Source: Planctomycetota bacterium
GTDB lineage: Bacteria > Planctomycetota > Phycisphaerae > Phycisphaerales > UBA1924
Length of the DNA: 5,178 nucleotides
Direction: 5' to 3'
Assembly (NCBI GenBank): GCA_023429345.1
Contig: JAEYVB010000365.1
Location: forward strand, 1-5,178
The notes below the pieces were generated by a model, which had not been told where the DNA came from, searched no databases, and saw only the letters and a list, made by a program, of their open reading frames with translations. This document shows positions 1-5,178 of the stretch, piece by piece. Numbering within the stretch: the stretch's first letter is position 1; each line of letters begins with the position of its first letter. Position numbers and translations under genes: made by a program.

Positions 1-802
1 CCCCCAGCACCACCGCGAGTATCGCGTCGAGTTCCAGGTAGAGGCCCGCCCCGGAGACATCGGCCTCGCGGATCTCGGCCGCGGCCAGGAGCCCCGCCGC
101 CCCGGCGCAGAGCCCCGACACCGCGTACACCAGTACCCGCAGTTGGTGCACCGGCAGCCCGCACCGGTGCGCCGCCCGCGCATTATCGCCGAGGGCATGG
201 ATGTAGAGCCCGAGCGAGGTCCAGCGGAGGAGTATGCCGAGCACAAGCGCTGTGCCGAGCGCGACAAGCAACGGCGCCGGCAACCCCGCGGCGGAGCCTG
301 TCGCCATCGAGTCGAACGCGGGCGAGGCGAAGCGGACCTTCTGGTCGCCAGTAAGGACCTGGGCCAGGCCCCGGGCGGCCACGAGGGTCACCAGGGTCGC
401 GATGATCGGCTGAACCCGCAGAAGCGTGACAAGCGCTCCATTGAAGCAGCCGACGACGACGCCGGCCGCCAGCCCGCACGCGATCGCTCCACCCGGCGAG
501 AGTCCGTGCTCGGTCAGACCCAGCGCGGCCGCCGCTCCCGCGAGCGCCATGATCGACCCGACCGACAAATCGATCCCGGCGGTAGCGATGACCAGCGACA
601 TCCCCGTTGCCAACAGCATCACAACCGAGCCATTCCGCAGGATGTCGAGCATTGCGCCGTACAGCCGCCCATCCCGCAGCTCGATGGCGGCGAAGCGTGG
701 GGTGATCAACGCGCTGAGCACCAGCAGGAAGAGCAGCGCCAGCGCCGCCCGCAGTTCCGGCCAGGGGAGATCGGTGTTTCGCCATCGGCCCCGCACGGTC
801 AC
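1..802 (-). CDS. ytfT: YtfT-like sugar ABC transporter permease (3' end cut by window edge)
   Basis: Inner-membrane permease of a CUT2 (ribose/galactofuranose type) ABC importer; it forms the sugar channel served by the ATPase and binding protein encoded just upstream. I translated 267 codons without a stop; the family is usually about 320-340 residues, so some 60-70 are missing. Residues 19-35 are a hydrophobic helix, and several more follow. Residues 73-87 (ATAGIDLSVGSIMAL) are the family signature around the conserved GIDLSVGS. Residues 41-49 (ELRDGRLYG) and 254-267 (LYLELDAILAVVLG) resemble remembered E. coli YtfT more than RbsC. The GTG start at 802-800 shares GTGA with the stop of the ATPase gene. 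A second in-frame GTG at 796-794 lies 5 bases after GGAG (805-802) and may be the true start; the difference is two residues. No frameshift is visible. Permease identity is nearly certain; the exact sugar is inferred. Confidence 0.93.
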   Translation of the reverse strand, partial: MTVRGRWRNTDLPWPELRAALALLFLLVLSALITPRFAAIELRDGRLYGAMLDILRNGSVVMLLATGMSLVIATAGIDLSVGSIMALAGAAAALGLTEHGLSPGGAIACGLAAGVVVGCFNGALVTLLRVQPIIATLVTLVAARGLAQVLTGDQKVRFASPAFDSMATGSAAGLPAPLLVALGTALVLGILLRWTSLGLYIHALGDNARAAHRCGLPVHQLRVLVYAVSGLCAGAAGLLAAAEIREADVSGAGLYLELDAILAVVLG

Positions 803-2289
803 TCCGAGATCATGGAAAGGATGCGCTCCTGCGAGAGCTCGCCGCTCAGCTCCCCGACGACCGCCCGATCCCGCAGCACCAGCACGCGCCCGCAGCGGCG
901 GACGAGCTCCCCGAGTTCCGCGGAAATGAACACCACCCCCATGCCCGCATCGGGCGCGGCCGCCAACTCGGAAATGATCCGTTCGATCTGCCCCTTGCCA
1001 CCGACATCCACGCCGCGGGTTGGTTCATCCAGGATGAGCACGCGCGGGCGGACCGCCAGCCACCGCGCCAGCAGCACCTTCTGCTGGTTCCCGCCGCTGA
1101 GGGTGGCGGCAGACCGGTTCAGGTCCGCGGCGATGCCGTGCTCACGCGCCAGCCGCTGCGCGAGCCGCCGCCGCCGGCCCCGGCCGAGGAAACCGAGCCG
1201 GCCCATCCGACGCTGGGCCACGATCGTCAGATTGTCGGCGATCGAGAGGCCGGGGAAGAGCCCGTCGCGCTTGCGGTCCTCGGGCGAGAGCGCCACTCCC
1301 GCCGCGATCGCCCGCCGGGGTGTCGGGCGGCGGAGCCGACGCCCTGCAACGCTGATCGTTCCGGTGGCCGCGGGGCGGAGTCCAAAGAGCAGTTCGGCCG
1401 TCTCCGTCCGTCCCGAGCCAAGCAGCCCGGCAAGGCCAAGCACCTCGCCCGCGCCGAGATCGAACGAAGCCGCTTTCAGAACATGCGGGGCGCCCAGGTC
1501 ACGGACCTCGAGCACGCGCGGAGATCGGTCGGGCGCGGGGGTGGGGGCCGCGGCCGTCTCCGGGCTGTCGCCCAGCATCAGCCTCACAAGTTCGCGCTTT
1601 GGGAGCGCCGCCGCGGACGCGGTCCCGACGCACCGCCCATTCCGGAGCACCGTGATCCGATCGGAGATCTTATAGACCTGATCGAGAAAGTGCGTTATGA
1701 AGACGATCCCCAGGCCGCCGTTCTTCAGCGCCGTGACGACCCGGAAAAGAGCCGCGATCTCCGCCGCGTCGAGGCTGGAGGTCGGCTCATCGAGCACCAG
1801 AACTCGGGCGTCCATCGCCAGCGCCCGACCGATCGCGACAAGCTGCTGCATCGCGGTCGAAAGCGAGCCGACCGGGCGGTCGAGATCGATCCGCACCCCA
1901 AGGGGCGCGAGGGCAGCCCCCGCGTGCCCCCTCATCGTCCTCCAATCGAGCCCCCACCAGCGCCGGGGCTGGCGACCAAGGCAGATGTTCTCCGCGACGG
2001 ACATCGTCGGCACCAGGCTCAGCTCCTGATACACCGCCACGACGCCCCTGCCCTGCGCCGCGGCCGGCGTCGCCGGCGCGTAGGGCCGGCCCCCAGCCGT
2101 CATCGCGCCCGCGTCCGGGCGAACCGCGCCGGTGAGGACCTTGATCAGCGTGCTTTTGCCCGCGCCGTTCTGGCCCATCAGCGCGTGCACCTCGCCCGCC
2201 CCCACATCGAAGTCGACCGAGTCCAGCGCGACCACTCCCGGGTAACGCTTGCCGATCGACCGCGCGGACAGGAGAGGCTCAGTATTCAC
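799..2289 (-). CDS. ytfR: YtfR-like sugar ABC transporter ATP-binding protein (two ATPase domains)
   Basis: Cytoplasmic ATPase that powers the CUT2 sugar importer. It has 496 residues, the normal length for RbsA/YtfR proteins, and two ABC domains in one chain. Domain 1: Walker A GQNGAGKST (39-47), Q-loop Gln88, signature LSTAMQQ (143-149), Walker B VLVLDEPT (163-170) and switch His200. Domain 2 (from about 258): degenerate Walker A GLLGSGRTE (288-296) lacking the Lys, canonical signature LSGGNQQKV (397-405) and LDEPTRGVDVG (420-430); its switch His is replaced, in the segment VVFISAELGEL. Such asymmetry is usual in this family. LSTAMQQ and GLAGLLGSGRTETAE match remembered YtfR (FSVAMQQ and the same latter string) better than RbsA. 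The start is GTG at 2289-2287, 11 bases inside the end of the binding-protein gene; the next in-frame Met is residue 38, too late because it would remove part of the nucleotide-binding fold. GGAGG lies 12 bases upstream, so the ribosome site is weak and translational coupling is likely. Confidence 0.95.
   Translation of the reverse strand: MNTEPLLSARSIGKRYPGVVALDSVDFDVGAGEVHALMGQNGAGKSTLIKVLTGAVRPDAGAMTAGGRPYAPATPAAAQGRGVVAVYQELSLVPTMSVAENICLGRQPRRWWGLDWRTMRGHAGAALAPLGVRIDLDRPVGSLSTAMQQLVAIGRALAMDARVLVLDEPTSSLDAAEIAALFRVVTALKNGGLGIVFITHFLDQVYKISDRITVLRNGRCVGTASAAALPKRELVRLMLGDSPETAAAPTPAPDRSPRVLEVRDLGAPHVLKAASFDLGAGEVLGLAGLLGSGRTETAELLFGLRPAATGTISVAGRRLRRPTPRRAIAAGVALSPEDRKRDGLFPGLSIADNLTIVAQRRMGRLGFLGRGRRRRLAQRLAREHGIAADLNRSAATLSGGNQQKVLLARWLAVRPRVLILDEPTRGVDVGGKGQIERIISELAAAPDAGMGVVFISAELGELVRRCGRVLVLRDRAVVGELSGELSQERILSMISE
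802..805 (-). promoter_or_regulatory. Possible ribosome binding site (GGAG) for the permease gene
   Basis: GGAG sits in the last codons of the ATPase gene. Its last G is also the first base of the GTG at 802, so it cannot serve that start with normal spacing, but it is five bases ahead of the second in-frame GTG at 796-794. Either start gives a sensible permease. Confidence 0.4.
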
Positions 2290-3241
2290 GCGTCTCGATC
2301 GCCTCCGCCGCCTGATCCTTCTCGAACAGCCGGTCGTGCTGCTTGATGAACTTCGGGAGCTGCTCCCCCGCGATCGCTTTCTCCACCGCGTCGAATGCCG
2401 CCGGGCCGAGCAGCGGGTTGCATTCCACCGTGGCGTTCAGCTTCCCCTCGATCATCGCCTCAAAGGCGGCCCTCACCGCGTCGATCGAGACGATCAGGAT
2501 GTCTTCGCCGGGTCTTAGCCCCGCCTCCTCGATCGCCTGGATGGCGCCGAGCGCCATGTCGTCGTTATGCGCGTACACCGCCGTGATGCCGCCGCGGCCG
2601 AGCGCCTTCAGGAACGATTGCATCACTTCCTTCCCCTTGGCGCGCTCGAACCGCGCATCCTGGGAGCGCACGATCTTCATCTCCGGGTGCTTGGCGATGA
2701 TCTCGGCGAACCCCTTCTCGCGGTCGATCGCCGGGGCGGATCCGGTCGTGCCGCGGAGCTCGACGATCGACGCCTTGCCCCCGGATTCCCCGGCCAGCCA
2801 GGCGCCCGCCATCCGACCCTCTTCGACAAAGTCGCTGGCGATCAGCGTCGCGTACAGGCTCTCGTCCGTGACCTTGACGCCGCGGTCGACCAGGATCACG
2901 GGAATGCCGGCCGCCCTGGCCTCGCGCAACGTCGGCTCCCACCCAGTCTCAACGATCGGCGCCAGGATGATCGCGTCCACACGCTGCGTGATGAAGGAGC
3001 GCAGCGCGTTGATCTGCGCCGCCTGCCGCCCCTGCGCATCGGAGAAGCGCAGCGTCACGCCGCGGCGGGCCGCTTCGTCCCGGACCGACTTGGTCTCCGC
3101 CGTCCGCCAGGCGCTCTCGGCGCCCACCTGGGAAAACCCGACGACCAGCGGCTTCTTTGCCGCGGGCTGAGCGAGCGTCCGCCCCCCGAATACGGCCAGC
3201 GTGGCCACGAGAAACACCGCGAGCACAAGTGTCCGTCGCAT
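2279..3241 (-). CDS. ytfQ: YtfQ-like periplasmic sugar-binding protein
   Basis: Substrate-binding protein of the importer, a type I periplasmic-binding fold (Peripla_BP_4 kind) that delivers a sugar to the permease. It has 320 residues. Residues 1-24 are a Sec signal peptide: MRR, then a hydrophobic core (4-18), with likely cleavage after Thr-Leu-Ala24. There is no lipobox Cys, so the mature protein should be free in the periplasm. Segments that match remembered E. coli YtfQ are GFSQVGAESAWR (35-46), GWEP (100-103), the VDR motif (118-120), the AIDREKGFAE region (171-180), KGKEVMQSF (202-210), YAHNDDM (223-229) and SIDA (252-255, where YtfQ has SIDG). The start is chosen as ATG 3241-3239 because GGAGGTGA (3251-3244) puts GGAGG five bases before it; an in-frame GTG at 3247 touches that site and leaves no spacing. 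The gene follows the hydrolase by 22 bases and overlaps the ATPase gene by 11. YtfQ binds galactofuranose; relatives may take arabinose, so the ligand stays open. Confidence 0.94.
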   Translation of the reverse strand: MRRTLVLAVFLVATLAVFGGRTLAQPAAKKPLVVGFSQVGAESAWRTAETKSVRDEAARRGVTLRFSDAQGRQAAQINALRSFITQRVDAIILAPIVETGWEPTLREARAAGIPVILVDRGVKVTDESLYATLIASDFVEEGRMAGAWLAGESGGKASIVELRGTTGSAPAIDREKGFAEIIAKHPEMKIVRSQDARFERAKGKEVMQSFLKALGRGGITAVYAHNDDMALGAIQAIEEAGLRPGEDILIVSIDAVRAAFEAMIEGKLNATVECNPLLGPAAFDAVEKAIAGEQLPKFIKQHDRLFEKDQAAEAIETREY

Positions 3242-3243
3242 AC

Positions 3244-3251
3244 TCACCTCC
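3244..3251 (-). promoter_or_regulatory. Strong ribosome binding site of the binding-protein gene
   Basis: On the minus strand GGAGGTGA lies directly before the coding region, with GGAGG ending five bases ahead of ATG 3241-3239. This near-perfect anti-16S match decides the start in favour of ATG over GTG 3247-3245, which lies inside the site. It is the only strong ribosome site in the window, which fits the usual need for more binding protein than ATPase or permease. Confidence 0.8.
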
Positions 3252-3263
3252 GGCTTTCCAGCA

Positions 3264-5178
3264 TCAACGCCCGTTCCCGATCGACCACTCCAGGATCCCG
3301 CCCGAGAACCCCGGCCGCAACTTCACTTCCAGTTTCAGCTCGTCTGTTGTCACCGGATCAAACCCGACGGTGCTGTACCCATCCTTCTCGACCGGGTACC
3401 CGGACGCGTTCGCCACCGCCTTCCACTCGCCCCCCGCCTTGTAGAACAGCGTCCACGATTCCGGGATCCGGCACAGGCCGGCGCCCGTGTCGTCGAACCA
3501 GTACACGCCGCAGGTGCTCACCTCCCGCGGGGCGCCCAGCTTGTACGTCACCCACTCGCTCGTGCCCTTGTGGTTCCACCACGTGAACCGTGGGATCGAG
3601 TGATCGCCGGAGCTCGTCGGCTCCTTGCCGTCGCTCAGGGCGTTGATGTCGTCGAACTCGTACGACGCCTCGTGTCGCGGCGGCGGGGGCTCCGCCCATT
3701 CGCGGGCGTCCGGACCGTCGCCGAAGACCGGGAACGCGGAGATCCGGAGCCGCGCTGCGCCCATCGGGATCAGCTCTATACGCTCCTCCGGTTCGGCCGT
3801 CCGTATCGGGCTCTGCTGAAGCACCTGGATCAATCCACGGTGGTCGACCGTCCACCCCGAGACCCGCCTGCCGCGGCCGACGAGCTTCACCGGAACCGCC
3901 GCGGCCTCCCACGGCTGGCCCGCGATGTCTTCACCGGCACGTACATACTCGAACGAGTCCCCCGGGTCATCGGAGAGCACCAGGGCGTAGTTCCAGGGAG
4001 TGGTGGGAAAGACCTCGAAGCCCGGCCACTCGGGCTCGCCCCGCGGCACGTATTTCTCCCCGATCCTGAGCGAATACCAGAGCGGCCCGCGCCTCACCGA
4101 GACCGAACCCTTGTTGGCCTCCCAGGCCTTCGTGCGGACCGAGGCATCGAACTTGAGGAACACACGGTCGCCATCCGCCCATTCGCGTTCGATGCGGATG
4201 TACCGCCCGGCCGCCTCCCCCGAGCGGCGGATGGGCTCCCCTCCATTTGCAACGCCGAGGTGGACGCCCTCCGCCCACCCCGGCACGCGGAGGTAGAGCG
4301 GGAAGCGCACCGGCGACTCCGTCGTGATCGTCAGCGCGATTGTCTCGTCGAACGGGTACCGCGTGCTCTCCGCGATCGTCACCCGTTCGCCGTCGGCCAC
4401 TGTCGCCGTCACCCGCGACTCGCCGTACAGAACCGCCGCCAGGCCGCGGTCGGGGGTAGCCATCCACAGATGCTCGGCGAAGTACGGCCAGCCGAACGCG
4501 TGGTTGTGCTGACAGCAGCGGTACACCTCGCCGGGCTCGTAGCTGAACATCGTGCCGCTGTTGAAGATCCCCGGCGCCTTGTTCCCCGCATCCAGCTGCA
4601 CCATGTTCGGCGCGGTCAGGTAGTGCAGCCCCCGGTAGTCCGCCGTGAACGCCGCCGGCAGCGAGTTGAACGCCACCTCCTCGCAGCGGTCCGCCTGGAG
4701 CGCGTCGCCCGTGATCCTCAGAAGCTGCTCGAAACTGTGCATGAACTCGACCATCGAGCAGGTCTCCGCCGCCTGCCGCGGATCGCCGTAGCCCCTGCGC
4801 GAGATCTCGTCGGACCCGAACATCCCGCCCGGCACCTGCCCGTAGAGCGACATCACCTCGCGGTAGTTGCGCTCCGCCGCGTCCAGGTCCCCGGCTTCTC
4901 CCGACACCTGCCAGAACACGGCCGGCTCGCGGTACCCCTGGCAGATGTTCACGCCGTGCCAGCTCGCCACCTTCTCATCCCAGCGCGCCGTCTGGTCGTG
5001 GATCGTCCGCGCAAGTTCGAGCAGCCACTCCTCGCCGGTCCGGTTGTAGAGCCACAGCACGCTCTCCAGGTTGTCCCCGCCCCGCAGCTTCTGCCAGCTC
5101 GCCGCCAGCAGCGTCTCCTTCGGCAGCCGGTGCTGCCACGCGAAGTAGTTCGTCAGCAGCGAGATCACCCGCTCATCG
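3264..5178 (-). CDS. GH127-type (DUF1680) glycoside hydrolase, probable beta-L-arabinofuranosidase with discoidin-like C-terminal domain (5' end cut)
   Basis: About 637 codons are visible and the frame is open to the right edge, so the start and any signal peptide are missing. Residue numbers here count from the internal Val codon at 5168. Residues 1-240 look like the end of the (alpha/alpha)6 barrel of the DUF1680 family: WHGVN (70-74), QGYREPAV (77-84) and PGGMFGSDE (113-121). Glu135 and Cys137 in AETC, and Cys218-Cys219 in RCCQHN, match the Glu, Cys, Cys, Cys set that binds zinc in GH127 HypBA1, where the first Cys of the pair is the nucleophile. Residues about 240-495 fit the family's beta-sandwich, including FPLYLRVPGWAEG. 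Residues 499-634 form a discoidin-like (F5/8 type C) module with SIPRFTWWNHKGT and WFDDTGAG, of the kind seen in other DUF1680 proteins. Role: release of L-arabinofuranose or a related furanose from glycans. GH127 versus GH146 or an unassigned branch cannot be decided, nor can cell location. Confidence 0.9.
   Translation of the reverse strand, partial: DERVISLLTNYFAWQHRLPKETLLAASWQKLRGGDNLESVLWLYNRTGEEWLLELARTIHDQTARWDEKVASWHGVNICQGYREPAVFWQVSGEAGDLDAAERNYREVMSLYGQVPGGMFGSDEISRRGYGDPRQAAETCSMVEFMHSFEQLLRITGDALQADRCEEVAFNSLPAAFTADYRGLHYLTAPNMVQLDAGNKAPGIFNSGTMFSYEPGEVYRCCQHNHAFGWPYFAEHLWMATPDRGLAAVLYGESRVTATVADGERVTIAESTRYPFDETIALTITTESPVRFPLYLRVPGWAEGVHLGVANGGEPIRRSGEAAGRYIRIEREWADGDRVFLKFDASVRTKAWEANKGSVSVRRGPLWYSLRIGEKYVPRGEPEWPGFEVFPTTPWNYALVLSDDPGDSFEYVRAGEDIAGQPWEAAAVPVKLVGRGRRVSGWTVDHRGLIQVLQQSPIRTAEPEERIELIPMGAARLRISAFPVFGDGPDAREWAEPPPPRHEASYEFDDINALSDGKEPTSSGDHSIPRFTWWNHKGTSEWVTYKLGAPREVSTCGVYWFDDTGAGLCRIPESWTLFYKAGGEWKAVANASGYPVEKDGYSTVGFDPVTTDELKLEVKLRPGFSGGILEWSIGNGR

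Larger units (their letters stand above)
1..5178 (-). other. Putative glycan-furanose utilisation operon (hydrolase - binding protein - ATPase - permease)
   Basis: Four genes run in one direction. The gap after the hydrolase stop is 22 bases to the chosen ATG, and the next two junctions overlap by 11 and 4 bases. No hairpin followed by a T run and no room for a promoter is seen between genes, so one transcript is likely, started upstream of the hydrolase beyond the right edge. The order puts glycan cleavage before sugar uptake. A second permease of the YjfF type would be expected beyond the left edge if the E. coli arrangement is kept. That the genes form a single unit is inferred from spacing alone. 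Confidence 0.75.

Noticed and set aside
183..785. Minus-strand open frame of 200 codons inside the permease region
   Set aside because: It is in a different frame from the permease, full of Arg and Gly, and not hydrophobic. The true permease frame gives membrane helices and the GIDLSVGS motif.
143..1675. Long plus-strand open frame of 510 codons
   Set aside because: It lies antisense to the ATPase and permease genes, spans their junction, starts with TTG and is extremely rich in Arg, Pro, Ser and Gln with no recognisable motif. It is a by-product of high GC.
1138..2346. Plus-strand open frame of 402 codons
   Set aside because: Antisense to the ATPase gene, whose Walker and signature motifs run unbroken; the translation is Arg- and Pro-rich and has no domain-like pattern.
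1..3241. Assignment as a ribose (RbsBAC), xylose or inositol transporter
   Set aside because: General family features fit, but several segments of all three proteins fit YtfQ, YtfR and YtfT better. This rests on remembered sequences, not an alignment, so it is a preference and not a proof.
3242..3263. Possible terminator or regulatory element between hydrolase and binding protein
   Set aside because: Only 22 bases are available, they hold the ribosome binding site, and I see no stable inverted repeat or T run.
2343..3586. Two plus-strand open frames of 275 and 339 codons opposite the binding-protein gene
   Set aside because: Both are shadows of the minus-strand gene, which has a signal peptide and full similarity to YtfQ.
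1..5178. CRISPR arrays, insertion sequences, tRNA or other RNA genes, defence genes
   Set aside because: No spaced direct repeats, no terminal inverted repeats, no transposase or nuclease motif, and coding frames fill nearly all the sequence.

Overview
The whole 5,178-base window is packed with genes on the minus strand, and I see no gene on the plus strand. The order of transcription runs from high to low coordinates: (1) the 3' part of a GH127-type (DUF1680) glycoside hydrolase gene that enters from the right edge (3264-5178); (2) a periplasmic sugar-binding protein (2279-3241); (3) a two-domain sugar ABC ATPase (799-2289); (4) the first 267 codons of an ABC sugar permease that leaves at the left edge (1-802). 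Gaps and overlaps are minimal: about 22 bases, then overlaps of 11 and 4 bases. There is no gene-free stretch longer than that gap, and no terminator, RNA gene, repeat array or mobile element.

The three transport proteins match, by remembered sequence, the E. coli galactofuranose system YtfQ-YtfR-YtfT more closely than the ribose system RbsB-RbsA-RbsC. Examples are the GFSQVGAES start of the mature binding protein, the LSTAMQQ and GLAGLLGSGRTETAE motifs of the ATPase, and the LRDGRLYG and GLYLELDAILAVVLG segments of the permease. The hydrolase keeps the E-x-C and Cys-Cys residues that form the zinc-thiolate active site in characterised GH127 beta-L-arabinofuranosidases. The simplest reading is a small sugar-scavenging operon: the enzyme frees a furanose sugar (L-arabinofuranose is the best guess) from glycans, and a furanose-type ABC transporter imports it. 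The substrate is an inference, not shown by the sequence.

The organism looks like a high-GC (roughly two-thirds G+C) bacterium with an outer membrane, because the binding protein has a Sec signal peptide without a lipobox cysteine. DUF1680 enzymes with a discoidin-like tail are common in carbohydrate-degrading Planctomycetota, Verrucomicrobiota, Bacteroidota and Acidobacteriota. GC content makes a planctomycete-like source plausible, but the window does not settle the taxon. I do not see a radically new system here; the points of interest are the enzyme-transporter pairing and a marked excess of CGATCG in the transporter genes.
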